Source: Sva-07 sp041685755
GTDB lineage: Bacteria; Actinomycetota; Acidimicrobiia; Acidimicrobiales; Ilumatobacteraceae
Length of the DNA: 64,000 nucleotides
Direction of reading: 5' to 3'
Assembly (NCBI GenBank): GCA_041685755.1
Contig: JAWLFC010000004.1
Location: forward strand, 1 to 64,000
In this document: one piece after another, positions 17,925 to 32,572 of the stretch
Numbering within the stretch: the first letter of the stretch is position 1
How the letters are laid out: the number at the start of each line of letters is the position of its first letter
Translations under genes and position numbers: made by a program
The notes under the pieces: generated by a model
The model's database searches: none
The model's input: only the letters and a program-made list of their open reading frames with translations
Told to the model about the DNA's origin: nothing

Positions 17925-19662
17925 CGGTCGAGCCTTCCCAGGATGGACAGTCGGCGAACTACGTCGGGATCGTCGAGAACCTCCGATGTCGGCCCGTCGA
18001 GTCGGCGAGCCCAGAGCCCCTCGACGATGCGACCCGGCAGGTTGTGCGGGCGGCGTTCGCCGACGAGGTCGTCGAGGTCGGCGACGACGAGATAGGCGTC
18101 GCTGGCGGCGAGCCGCTCCAGCATCTGGTCGACGACCTCGTCCCAGCGGGCGGCGATCGAGGTGCCGTGGGCGGCGCCGAGCCGGGCCCGGTAGCCCGAG
18201 GTGTCGGCGGTGGCGACGAGTTCGGCGATCGGTTCCATGTCGTGGGTGCGGATACCTGCCACGGTGCGCGCCGGGATGTGGGAGAGCGGGTCGTCGTCGA
18301 GGTGGAACTGCTCTTCGTACATGCCGAGCACGTCCCAGCGGGCGAACGCGTCGGCGACCTCGGTCGGGACCGTGCCGAGATCCTCGCCCACGATGGTGAC
18401 GCCCGCGGCGGCCGCCGACGCTGCGATCACGGCGAGCAGGTCCTCGCGCGGGTAGTGGACGTAGACGCCGCGGTCGGCGGAGAACCCTTCGGGGACCCAC
18501 CACAGGCGCTCGATCGCCATGGCGTGGTCGACGCGCAGGATGTCGCAGTACTGCCCGACGCGCGCGATCAGTTGGCGCCACAGGCGGTGCCCGCTGGCCG
18601 CCATCGCTGCGGGCAGCGGAGGCGGGAACCCCCAGTTCTGCCCGTCGGCGAAGAACGAGTCCGGTGGGGCGCCGACGGCGGCACCGTCGGCGAACATCGA
18701 CGGATCGGCCCAGACCTCGTACCCCTCGGGGCTGGAACCGATCGGCAAATCGAGCGCCAGCGCTGCGGCGTCGGGGTCGTCGGCGATCGCTCGGAGCTGT
18801 CGGTCGGCGAGGTACTGGGCGAGCAGGTGCGAGCGCTCGACCAGTTCGTCGCCGCCGGCCTCGCGCGCCGCCCGGAACCGGGCGTAGGCGCCGACGTCCG
18901 GGTGCGCAGCGGAGAAGGCCGTCAGGTCGACATCGGAGGTACGCGCCGCGTCGACGAGTTGACGGCGGCGACGCTCGGCGAGCGTTCGCCAGTCGACGTG
19001 GGAGCCCTGCTCGGGGACCGGGGCGGCGGGGAGATCGGCATCGTCGAGGTAGAGCTCGTTCCAGTGCAGCCGGCTGATCGGGGAGTACGGGCTCGGATCG
19101 AACGGTTGGTCGAGGAACGTCGCGTAGAGCGGCAGCGTCGACACGACCTCGACACCGGCGCGCTTGAGCCGGCGTGCCAGGTCGTGGAGGTGGGCGAACG
19201 ACGGCAGCGGCCGGTCGCGTTCCCACAGCGCGTAGGTCGGCACGAACAGCCCACCGCGACCGGCGAAGCGGGCCGCGCGCGGCATCGTCGGTGGAGCGAC
19301 GACGGCAATCGTCTCGCCGGGCCCGGCATCGGTGTCGTACTCGACGACATGGCAGCCGAACGCGAGCCCCTCGGGCAGCTCGATCGTGGAACGTCCGCCG
19401 TCGTGGCGGACGTTGAGCTCCGTCGGTTGGCCCACGACGGTGATCATCGCGGTGGCGACCCGAGCGTCGACGTGCAGCGGACCCCGCAGGTGCAGCGCCG
19501 GCCCGACCCGGGGGACCGCATCGACGGCGTCGCGGTCGGCTTCGAGCATCGCCACGACGTGCGCGAGCGCCGCAGCGTCGGCGCGGTGGTGTCGGCCGTC
19601 CACGTCGTGGTAGTCGCACTGGACCCCGAGCTCGGCGGCGCGGGCGTACAGCGCCTCCTCGG

Positions 19663-19666
<4 letters not shown>
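17921..19666 (-). CDS. malQ: 4-alpha-glucanotransferase (amylomaltase)
   Basis: A 581-residue GH77 enzyme: FVPTYALWERDRPLPSFAHL, NELYLDDADL, GQNWGFPPPLPAAM, nucleophile ILRVDHAMAIERLWWVP, acid/base in VGEDLGTVP and the late Asp in GIRTHDMEP. It disproportionates maltooligosaccharides, helping recycle short chains left by GlgX and TreYZ. The last catalytic-region motif reads IRTHD rather than the commoner SGTHD, within family variation. ATG 19666 overlaps the treS/mak stop (ATGA). The N-terminal 90 residues (YHDVDGRHHRADAAALAHVV) form the small domain typical of actinobacterial MalQ. Confidence 0.92.
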
Positions 19667-22856
<3,190 letters not shown>

Positions 22857-22860
<4 letters not shown>

Positions 22861-24868
22861 GGCGAGACCCCGGTCTCGATGACGGGGTGGACGCTGAAGA
22901 CGTGGGCCGATGCCGACCACGGTGCGAGGTCGACGAAGTTGCGGTTGCCGCTCCAGCGGTAGGTGACACCGCCGAGTTCGTCGACGACGTCGTACTCGGA
23001 GCCGTACGGCAGGCCGATGGCGGCGAGGTCGATGTCGACGAAGCCGGCGTGACGTGCGTACGGGTCGAGGTTGACGACCACGATGACCGCCCGCCCCTCA
23101 CCGGCCGGGTCGGTCTTGCTGAAGCAGAGCAGGCCGGGGTCGTCGCTCTGGTGGAAGTGGATGGTGTCGAGACGCCGGAAGGCCCGATGGTGTCGACGTA
23201 TGTCGTTCAGTCGGGTCAGCAGCGCAGCCAGGCTGTCGTCGCGGTCGAGGTCCCAGGTGCGGGTCTGGTACTTCTCCGAGTCGAGATACTCCTCGGATCC
23301 GGGCCGGGCCGGCTGGTGTTCGAGCAGTTCGAACGCCGGTCCGTAGACACCCCAGCTCGGCGACAGCGTGGCGGCGAGGATCGCGCGGCTCACGAAGGCG
23401 GGCCGTCCGCCGGTCTGCAACTGTTCGGTGAGGATGTCGGGCGTGTTGGGCCAGGCATTGGGCCGGAACACGTCGACGGTGCGGGTGGAGAGGTCGGTGA
23501 AGTACTCGCGCAGCTCCCACGACGACTGTCGCCACGCGAAGTAGGTGTAGGACTGGTTGAAGCCGATCTTGGCCAGGCGTTCCATCACCCGGGGCCGGGT
23601 GAACGCCTCGGCGAGGAACACCGTGTCGGGGTGGTCGCGGCGGATGTCGGCGAGCGCCCACTCCCAGAACGCGAACGACTTGGTGTGGGGGTTGTCGACG
23701 CGGAAGATCCGCACGCCGCGGTTGATCCAGAACCGGATGACGTCGGCGAGCGCCTGCCACAGGCCCTGCCAGTCGTCGGACTCGAAGTCGAGCGGGTAGA
23801 TGTCCTCGTACTTCTTCGGCGGGTTCTCGGCGTACTGGATGGTTCCGTCGGCTCGCTTCGCGAACCACTCGGGATGCTCGGTGACCCACGGGTGGTCGGG
23901 CGAGCACTGGAACGCGATGTCGAGCGCCAATTCCAGGTCGCGCTCGCGGCAGGCGTCGGCGAAGACGGTGACGTCGTCGACGGTGCCGAGCTCGGGGGCG
24001 ACCGCGGTGTGCCCGCCGGCGGCGGAACCGATCGCCCACGGACTGCCGACGTCGTCGGGTGTCGGCGTGGTGGAGTTGTTCCGGCCCTTGCGCTTGGTGA
24101 GCCCGATCGGATGGATCGGTGGCAGGTAGACCACGTCGAAGCCCATGGCCGCGACGTGGTCGAGTCGGTCGATCGAGTCGCGCAGCGTGCGTGGCGGCGG
24201 ATCGTCCACATCGACGCTGGAACGGGGGAAGAACTCGTACCACGCCCCGAATGCGCCGCGGCGGGTGTCGACGTCGACGCGCAACGGCTCGGGAAGGCGG
24301 CCGACGGGCGACCGGAGCGATGTCCGGGCGAAGACGTCGGTCCAGTGGTCGTCGTCGAGCGTCGAGTGATCCCCGTCGAGCAGGTGCCGCCGCAATGTGT
24401 CGAGGAGGCGGTGGTCCTCCAGTGAGCGGTCGTCGCCGAGGGTCACCCCGCGCTCGACGACGGCGGCGACGAGGCGGGCCCCGGTCTGCAGTTCGACGCT
24501 CACGTCGATGCCGGCATCGATCTTCTTGACCACTCCGCGACGCCACGACTCGAGGTGGTCGATCCAGCCGACGACGTCGTACTCGAGGCGGCCGAGTCGG
24601 TCGGGCGTGATCCAGGCGCCGAACCGGTCGTTGCCGAGCGGTGTCATCAGTGCGTGCGACCATTCGTCCTCACCGCCGGCGGCGTCGACATGGCGCCAGG
24701 TGACGGCAGCATCGACCACGTCGTGGCCGTCGGCGAACACGTCGGCGAGTACCTGCATCGGCTCGTCGACGGTCGCCTTGGCGGCGAACGTGCCCCCGTC
24801 GACGATGGGGCGGACCGCCTCGACGACGACGCGGCTCGGACGCTCGGAGGGGAAAGGGGTCGGGCTGG

Positions 24869-24872
<4 letters not shown>
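22857..24872 (-). CDS. glgE: Alpha-1,4-glucan:maltose-1-phosphate maltosyltransferase
   Basis: The 671-residue product is GlgE (GH13_3): an N-terminal domain VVVEAVRPIVDGGTFAAKAT, the helix bundle, then MGFDVVYLPPIHPIGLTKRKG, PSPW-like SPWAIGSAAGGH, nucleophile in IFRVDNPHTKSFAFW, Glu in FLAEAFTRP, and MSxxRP-type PSWGVYGPAFELLE. It transfers maltose from maltose 1-phosphate to the end of a growing alpha-1,4 glucan. Together with TreS-Mak upstream and GlgB it forms the trehalose-to-glucan route. ATG 24872 overlaps the glgX stop (ATGA). Loss of GlgE is lethal in Mycobacterium tuberculosis through maltose-1-phosphate build-up; whether that holds here is unknown. Confidence 0.95.
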
Positions 24873-27070
<2,198 letters not shown>

Positions 27071-27106
27071 GAGCCCGAGTCTTGCCCAGATTCACGCCGC
27101 GCGAAA

Positions 27107-27119
27107 CGGGCGAAGCCCG
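27107..27119 (-). terminator. Short GC hairpin before glgX
   Basis: CGGGC and GCCCG pair across GAA on the plus strand; on the minus strand the hairpin is followed by GTTTC. It lies 10 bases past the stop of the Fe-S gene and could partly end that transcript before glgX. Confidence 0.3.
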
Positions 27120-27128
27120 CCGATCGGC

Positions 27129-29420
27129 TCAGTCGCCGGCGACGGGCGTGGCCGGTTCCTCGCCGTGCCGGGCGGCGAGCGGGGAGTCGGGGAGCTGGGC
27201 CTCACCGGCCTCGATCGCCTCGAGCAGGTGGATCGAGATGTCGGCCACGCGTACCTGTTCCTCCTCGACGCCGGCGCCCTTCACGCCGTCGTCGAGCATG
27301 ATGTAGCAGAACGGGCATGCCGTCGCGACCCGACTGGCGCCGGTCGAGATCGCCTCGGCCGCACGCTCGTCGTTCACCTTGGTGCCGACGTTCTCCTCCA
27401 TCCACATGCGGGCGCCGCCGGCGCCGCAGCACATGCCCGTGGTGCCGTTGCGGGGCATCTCGACGACGTCGACTCCCTTGATCGACGCGACCACCTTGCG
27501 CGGCGCCAGGTACACGTCGTTGTGGCGGCCGAGGTAGCACGAGTCGTGGTAGGTGATCCGCTCCTCGAGTGTCGCCCGGCTGACGTCGAGCTGGCCGCTG
27601 TCGATCAGCTCCTCGAGCAACTGGGTGTGATGCACGACCTCGTAGTTGCCGCCGATCTGGGGGTACTCGTTGAGGAGCGTGTTGAAGCAGTGCGGGCACT
27701 GGGTGATGATCTTCTTCACCCCCATGCCGTTGAGCATCTCGACGTTGGGCTGGGCGAGCATCTGGAACAGGTACTCGTTGCCCGAACGGCGCGCCGAGTC
27801 GCCGGTACACATCTCCGACGGGCCGAGGATCGACACGTCGATGCCCGCCCGGCGCAGCAGCTGGGCCATTGCCTGGGTGACCTTCTTGTTCTTGTCGTCG
27901 AACGAACCGGCGCAGCCGACCCAGTACAGGTACTCCGACTGCAGCGCCTCACCGGGGTCGACGATCGTGACGCCGTCGATGCCGTCGGCCCAGTCGCCGC
28001 GCTCGCCCTGGTTCATGCCCCAGGGGTTCATCTGGTTCTCCATCGCCCGGTAGGCGTTGCCCAGCTCGGCGGGGAAGTTCGACTCCATCAGCGACAGGTA
28101 GCGCCGCATGTCGAAGATCTTGTCGGTGATCTCGATGTTGACGGGGCAGATCTCGTCGCACGCCTTGCACGTGGTGCAGGCCCAGATCTCCTCGGGGGTG
28201 ATGCGCTCGAACAGCGAGTTGGCACTCACCGTGATCTCGGGGTCGGTGCCGAGCGGCGGGCTCACCACCGGGCTGCCCGTCGCGGCCATCACCTCACCGG
28301 ACTTGAGCACGATCTCGCGTGGGTCGAGCGGCTTGCCGGTGGCGTGGGCGGGGCACACGCTCGTGCACCGGCCGCACATCGTGCAGGCGTCGAGGTCGAG
28401 CAGTTGCTTCCACGTGAAGTCCTCGACCGTCGAGGCACCGAAGCTCTCGAGTTCGGTCTCCTCGAGGTTCGGCATCGGCCGCATGGCGCCCTTCGGGCGC
28501 TCCTTGTCGGTCAGGTACATGTTGAGCGGCGAGGTGAAGATGTGACGCAGCATCGTGATCGGCAACAGCGCCAGGAACGCGATGAACGTGATGACGTGGG
28601 CGATCCACCATCCCTGGTGCCAGGTGCTCAGCGACGACGCCGACCAGCCCTCGACGAGCGTGGCGAGGGGGTAGCCGATGAACGCCCAGCGCTCGTAGTC
28701 GGGCATGCCCTCCTCGGCGATGCGGAACATCTCGGCGCCGTAGCCGGTGATCGAGATCGCCAGGAACGTGGCGAGGATCGCAGCGTGCTCGGGCTTGGAC
28801 TTGATGCGGATGCGGTAGGGCCGCTGCACGTAGCGGCGCACGATCGCCCACACGATGCCGATCGTGAACACGAGCCCGGCGGCGTCGCCGACGAAGGCGT
28901 AGGCCTTGTAGGTGGTGCCGTGGAGGAACTTCAGGGACTCGGGCAGCTGATGGTCGATCTCGAGCACGGTCGTGACGCCGAGCAGCACGAGGAACCCGAA
29001 GTAGATCATCGAGTGCATCAGCCCGGCGCCGGCGTCGCGCAACAGGGTCTGCATGTAGGCGCCGGCGCGGAAGTCACGGAGGCGACGCCCGACGTTCTTC
29101 GGTGTGGTGTGGCGTTGCGCCGGCGCGCCGCGCTCCCAGTTCTTCATCCGGTTGGCGAACATGAACGCCCCCCAGATCACCATCACCGGGATGATCGTGT
29201 AGAAGGCGATCTGCAGGGGCCCGGGGATGCCGCCGAACACGGTGCGGTGCACGGCGTTGTCGTTCTTCCAGCCGGTGATCTGCGGCAGGATGCCCGACAC
29301 CAGGATGAAGATGCCCATGCCGATGCCCAACACGAGGGCGAGCTGGTTGGGCTTGACCCGACGAGGCGGCCTCGGCGCACCCTCGTCGGTGGTCTCGTCG
29401 TGTTCGAGTGTCGTGCTCAT
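27129..29420 (-). CDS. Membrane Fe-S oxidoreductase with CCG domains (heterodisulfide-reductase-like)
   Basis: A 763-residue protein resembling mycobacterial Rv0338c-type iron-sulfur reductases. The N-terminal third holds five to six membrane helices (for example LALVLGIGMGIFILVSGIL and AILATFLAISITGYGAEMF) like a NarI/HdrE cytochrome b subunit. Then come two [4Fe-4S] motifs, CTMCGRCTSVCP and CTTCKACDEICP, and two CCG-type modules (GCAGSFDD...CPHCFN and CYLGRHN...CCGAGGARMW). Proteins of this plan couple quinone-pool electrons to a thiol/disulfide or unknown cytosolic acceptor. Its partner is not known. TAGCGT ten bases upstream suggests a near-leaderless start at ATG 29420. It may be co-transcribed with the CNBD gene before it. 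Confidence 0.9.
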   Translation of the reverse strand: MSTTLEHDETTDEGAPRPPRRVKPNQLALVLGIGMGIFILVSGILPQITGWKNDNAVHRTVFGGIPGPLQIAFYTIIPVMVIWGAFMFANRMKNWERGAPAQRHTTPKNVGRRLRDFRAGAYMQTLLRDAGAGLMHSMIYFGFLVLLGVTTVLEIDHQLPESLKFLHGTTYKAYAFVGDAAGLVFTIGIVWAIVRRYVQRPYRIRIKSKPEHAAILATFLAISITGYGAEMFRIAEEGMPDYERWAFIGYPLATLVEGWSASSLSTWHQGWWIAHVITFIAFLALLPITMLRHIFTSPLNMYLTDKERPKGAMRPMPNLEETELESFGASTVEDFTWKQLLDLDACTMCGRCTSVCPAHATGKPLDPREIVLKSGEVMAATGSPVVSPPLGTDPEITVSANSLFERITPEEIWACTTCKACDEICPVNIEITDKIFDMRRYLSLMESNFPAELGNAYRAMENQMNPWGMNQGERGDWADGIDGVTIVDPGEALQSEYLYWVGCAGSFDDKNKKVTQAMAQLLRRAGIDVSILGPSEMCTGDSARRSGNEYLFQMLAQPNVEMLNGMGVKKIITQCPHCFNTLLNEYPQIGGNYEVVHHTQLLEELIDSGQLDVSRATLEERITYHDSCYLGRHNDVYLAPRKVVASIKGVDVVEMPRNGTTGMCCGAGGARMWMEENVGTKVNDERAAEAISTGASRVATACPFCYIMLDDGVKGAGVEEEQVRVADISIHLLEAIEAGEAQLPDSPLAARHGEEPATPVAGD

Positions 29421-29430
29421 GTCGGCGGCA

Positions 29431-29436
29431 ACGCTA
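29431..29436 (-). promoter_or_regulatory. -10 box (TAGCGT) of the Fe-S reductase gene
   Basis: TAGCGT on the minus strand lies ten bases before ATG 29420 with no Shine-Dalgarno site between. Confidence 0.4.
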
Positions 29437-29479
29437 GTCGTTGCCCCCTCACCCGGTCATGTCCGCTGGCCACGATCCG

Positions 29480-29512
29480 CCGGTTACGAGGTGCCTGGCA
29501 CCTCGTAACCGG
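29480..29512. repeat. 33-base near-perfect palindrome
   Basis: CCGGTTACGAGGTGCC (29480-29495) and its exact complement (29497-29512) flank a single central T. It abuts the stop codon of the cyclic-nucleotide-binding gene. A 16-pair hairpin of this kind can act as a terminator, but it has no T-tract and may be a dispersed element. Confidence 0.75.
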
Positions 29513-29938
29513 TCAGCCGAAGTACTGGCGGTCGAGGTCGCGGATGCGCGCCGCCAGGCTGGCGAGCAGCTTGTGCGAGATCGCCGGGACCGAGTCGATC
29601 ACGCCCAGGAATCGCCGCTGGTCGATCACGAGCAGAGTGCAGTCGGTCGCACACACGGCGGTCGCGGTGCGCGGGCCGTGGTCGAGCAGCGACAGCTCAC
29701 CGACCACCGAGCCGGGGCCGAGCGTGGCGACCTTGCGGTTGTTGCGCTTGACCTCGACCTCGCCGTCGATGACGACGAAGGCCTCGCGGCCGGTCTGGCC
29801 CTGGTCGACGATGAGGGTGCCCGCGGTCATGCGGATCTCGTCGCTCGCCTTGGCCACCTTCTCGAGCTCTTTGTTGCTGCACCCGCTGAAGAGGGCAACC
29901 GACTTGAGCGTTTCCAGATGCTGCTTCTTGCTCGCCAT
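29513..29938 (-). CDS. Single-domain cyclic-nucleotide-binding protein
   Basis: A 141-residue protein made of one CRP-type cNMP-binding domain: LKSVALFSGCSNKELEKVAK, GREAFVVIDGEVEVKR, then the phosphate-binding cassette GSVVGELSLLDHGPRTATAV and a C-terminal helix ISHKLLASLAARIRDLD. No DNA-binding domain, kinase or transporter is attached. Small stand-alone proteins of this sort occur in actinobacteria next to mycobacterial-type regulators, and can act as cAMP-sensing partners of larger proteins. A TAGTGT box seven bases before ATG 29938 indicates a leaderless transcript. The Fe-S reductase gene lies 92 bases downstream on the same strand with a palindrome in between. Confidence 0.88.
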   Translation of the reverse strand: MASKKQHLETLKSVALFSGCSNKELEKVAKASDEIRMTAGTLIVDQGQTGREAFVVIDGEVEVKRNNRKVATLGPGSVVGELSLLDHGPRTATAVCATDCTLLVIDQRRFLGVIDSVPAISHKLLASLAARIRDLDRQYFG

Positions 29939-29945
29939 TTTGCAG

Positions 29946-29951
29946 ACACTA
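29946..29951 (-). promoter_or_regulatory. -10 box (TAGTGT) of the cNMP-binding gene
   Basis: TAGTGT on the minus strand is seven bases from ATG 29938; no ribosome-binding site is seen. Confidence 0.45.
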
Positions 29952-30010
29952 GGCGGTTTCGCGCGTGTGCGAACGTAACGGACGCCGTGACGGAGCGGTG
30001 TCGTCCCAGC

Positions 30011-30760
30011 TCAGCTCGTGCCGGCCCGGGCGGCGACCGCCGCGATGGCCGCAGCGACGACGTCGGGGTCGCCGAGATGGTCGGCCGAGGTGACCCGCAA
30101 CATGTCGTCGAAGGTGTAGCGCTTGGGGACGCCGGTCGGGAACTCGACCTCGGCGATGTCGTCGTCGCCGATGCGCTCGAGGTGTTTGAGCAGTGCTCGC
30201 AGTGAGTTTCCGTGGGCGGTGACCAGCACGTGCAGCCCGTTGATGAGCTGCGGGGCGATCCGGTCGTACCAGTAGGGAAGGACCCGAGCGAGGACATCGC
30301 GCAGGCACTCGCTGGCAGGAAGGACATCGGGTGGCAGGTGGGCGTAGCGAGGGTCGTTGACGGGATGCTCGGGGTGGTCGAGCTCGACCGCTGGCGGCGG
30401 GGTCGTGTAGCTGCGCCGCCAGGCGTGGACCTGCTCGGCGCCGTGACGCTCGGCGGTCCGTTGCTTGTCGAGCCCCTGGAGCGCTCCGTAGTGGCGTTCG
30501 TTCAAGCGCCAGGTGCGCTCGACCGGCAGCCAGTCCTGCTCCATCGCCGCCAAAGCCAGGTTCTGCGTGACGACCGCCCGCGTCTGCAGGGATGTGTGGG
30601 AGGTGTCGAAGCGGATCCCGGCATCAGCCATCGTCAGCCCCGCTGCGGTCGCTTCGTTCTCGCCCTGCTCGGTCAGCGGCACGTCGTGCCATCCCGTGAA
30701 GCGGTTGGCACGGTTCCATTCGGACTGACCATGGCGGACGATGACGAGGGTGCCGCTCAC
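30011..30760 (-). CDS. gpmA: 2,3-bisphosphoglycerate-dependent phosphoglycerate mutase
   Basis: The 249-residue product has the dPGM hallmarks: LVIVRHGQSEWNRANRFTGW with the phospho-His, LNERHYGALQGLDKQ with catalytic Glu, and VTAHGNSLRALLKHLE with the second His. It interconverts 3- and 2-phosphoglycerate in glycolysis using 2,3-bisphosphoglycerate. GTG 30760 gives the family's usual start; TACGAT at 30768-30773 lies seven bases upstream, so the mRNA is probably leaderless. It diverges from the carboxypeptidase gene and is followed 72 bases on by the cNMP-binding gene. Confidence 0.95.
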   Translation of the reverse strand: MSGTLVIVRHGQSEWNRANRFTGWHDVPLTEQGENEATAAGLTMADAGIRFDTSHTSLQTRAVVTQNLALAAMEQDWLPVERTWRLNERHYGALQGLDKQRTAERHGAEQVHAWRRSYTTPPPAVELDHPEHPVNDPRYAHLPPDVLPASECLRDVLARVLPYWYDRIAPQLINGLHVLVTAHGNSLRALLKHLERIGDDDIAEVEFPTGVPKRYTFDDMLRVTSADHLGDPDVVAAAIAAVAARAGTS

Positions 30761-30767
30761 GGGCCCG

Positions 30768-30773
30768 ATCGTA
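30768..30773 (-). promoter_or_regulatory. -10 box (TACGAT) of gpmA
   Basis: TACGAT on the minus strand is seven bases before the GTG at 30760, with no ribosome-binding site. Confidence 0.4.
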
Positions 30774-30853
30774 TCGACCCGTCCGTCGCCGACGTCCCGG
30801 ACCGGTCGGTGGGACCCCGACGGTGGTCCGGCCGAACGCACGATGCGGGCGCG

Positions 30854-30859
30854 TAGTCT
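30854..30859 (+). promoter_or_regulatory. -10 box (TAGTCT) of the M14 peptidase gene
   Basis: TAGTCT stands six bases before GTG 30866, facing the gpmA box across about 80 bases; both transcripts look leaderless. Confidence 0.45.
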
Positions 30860-30865
30860 GCCGGC

Positions 30866-32572
30866 GTGATCGAGTACGGGTTCGACCGCTACCTGCGCCA
30901 CGACGAGCTCGTCGCCTGGATCGGTCAGCTCGCGGGCGCACATCCCGACCTCGTCACGGTCGACACCTACGGGCGGTCGTACGAGGGCCGCGACCTCGTC
31001 CTGGTCACCGTCACCGACGCCTCCACGGGTGCACACGGCACCAAGCCGGCGCACTGGATCGACGCCAGCATCCACGCCGTCGAGCTGGCCGCGACGGTCG
31101 CCGCCTGTCGGGTGCTGCAGCGTCTCGTCGACGGCCACGCCGCGGGCGACGAGACGATCACGAGGGCGCTGCGGACCCGAACGTTCTACGTGGTGCCGCG
31201 CGTCAACCCCGACGGCGCCGAGTGGGTGCTCGCCGACCGGCCCCGGTTCCGCCGTTCGAGCGTGCGCCCGTGGCCGTACGCCGACGCCCACAGGTGGCCG
31301 GGCCTCCACGAGGAGGACGTCGACGGCGACGGTCGCATCCTCGAGATGCGCATGCCGGACCCGGACGGCCCGTGGATGCCGCATCCCGACGACGCCCGCG
31401 TGCTGGTCCCGGTGCCGCCGATCGGAACGAGCCCGGGCGTCGCCCGCTACCGGGTCCTGGCCGAGGGTGTCGTCGAGGACTTCGACGGCTTCAGCGTTTC
31501 CGCAGCACCGGACCCGGAGGGTCTCGACCTCAACCGCAACTACCCGGCCGGGTGGGGGACGAAGGTGCCCGGCGCGGGCGACCATCCGCTGTCGGAGCCG
31601 GAGATCGACGCGCTGGTGCGGGCGATCGTCGCCCGCCCGAACATCTGCGGGTTCAACGCGTTCCACACCAGTGGAGGCGTCATCCTGCGACCGTCGTCCA
31701 CCCAGCCCGACTCGAAGCTGCCACCGGGCGACGTCTGGGTCTGGAAGCGCCTCGCCGAGATCGGCACGGCCGCCACGGGGTACCCGGCACACTCGGTGTA
31801 CGAGGACTTCACGTGGGACCCGTCGGAGACGATGAGCGGCGCCAGCGACGACTGGGCCTACGAGCACCTCGGGATCTTCGGGTGGACCACGGAGTTCTGG
31901 GACGTCGTCCACGCCGCCACCGGCCAGAAGCAGTCCACCCACTTCTGGTACACGGGTCCGACCGACGACGAGCGCCTCGCCGTCGCCCGCTGGCTCGACC
32001 AGCTCGGTGTCGGCGACGAGGCGACGCGGGGCTTCGTCGACTGGTACCCGTTCGAGCACCCCCAGCTCGGCTCGGTCGAACTCGGCGGATGGAACCAGCT
32101 CCACTCGTGGACCAACCCGCCACCGCATCTCCTGCTCGCCGAGGTCGACCCCCACGTCGACTTCGCCGTCGCCCAGGCGCTGGCGGCACCGTGCATCGAG
32201 ATCCGCCACACCGCGGTCGAGTCGGTCGACGAGCACGGGGCTGCCTGGCGGGTGACGGTCGGCGTCGCCAACACCGGTTGGTTGGCGACGACGGTGTCGG
32301 ACCACGCCCGGAGTCATGATCTCGTCCGCCCGATCGTCGCCGAATTGACCGGCGCCGAGGTGGTCGACGGACCGGCGCGGCGCGTGCTCGGCCGACTCGC
32401 CGGCGCATCGGCCGTGCGCCTCGGCGGCGGTCGCCGCGACACACCCGACCGCGCGACCAGCTCCTGGCTGGTGCGGGCAGCCGCCGGCACCGAGGTGACG
32501 GTCGAGGTCCGACACGATCGGGCCGGCACCGATTCGGTCGTGGTCCGGCTCGGCGCGAAGGCGTCCCCATGA
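30866..32572 (+). CDS. M14-family zinc carboxypeptidase
   Basis: A 568-residue protein whose first 420 residues form an M14 fold: zinc ligands His70-x2-Glu73 in SIHAVELAA, VNPDGAEW, LDLNRNYPAGWG with substrate-binding Asn-Arg, the third zinc His in FNAFHTSGG, and the catalytic Glu in GWTTEFWD. The remaining 150 residues (EIRHTAVESVDEHG...VVVRLG) form a beta-rich tail seen in related peptidases. No signal peptide is visible, so it is predicted cytoplasmic, odd for a carboxypeptidase. GTG 30866 follows a -10 box by six bases. The stop overlaps the permease ATG (ATGA, 32569-32572), so the two are co-translated, though they share no obvious pathway. Confidence 0.88.
   Translation: MIEYGFDRYLRHDELVAWIGQLAGAHPDLVTVDTYGRSYEGRDLVLVTVTDASTGAHGTKPAHWIDASIHAVELAATVAACRVLQRLVDGHAAGDETITRALRTRTFYVVPRVNPDGAEWVLADRPRFRRSSVRPWPYADAHRWPGLHEEDVDGDGRILEMRMPDPDGPWMPHPDDARVLVPVPPIGTSPGVARYRVLAEGVVEDFDGFSVSAAPDPEGLDLNRNYPAGWGTKVPGAGDHPLSEPEIDALVRAIVARPNICGFNAFHTSGGVILRPSSTQPDSKLPPGDVWVWKRLAEIGTAATGYPAHSVYEDFTWDPSETMSGASDDWAYEHLGIFGWTTEFWDVVHAATGQKQSTHFWYTGPTDDERLAVARWLDQLGVGDEATRGFVDWYPFEHPQLGSVELGGWNQLHSWTNPPPHLLLAEVDPHVDFAVAQALAAPCIEIRHTAVESVDEHGAAWRVTVGVANTGWLATTVSDHARSHDLVRPIVAELTGAEVVDGPARRVLGRLAGASAVRLGGGRRDTPDRATSSWLVRAAAGTEVTVEVRHDRAGTDSVVVRLGAKASP

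Noticed and set aside
27165..29978. Plus-strand frame of over 900 codons opposite the Fe-S reductase
   Set aside because: No homology; the minus-strand product has clear Fe-S and membrane motifs.
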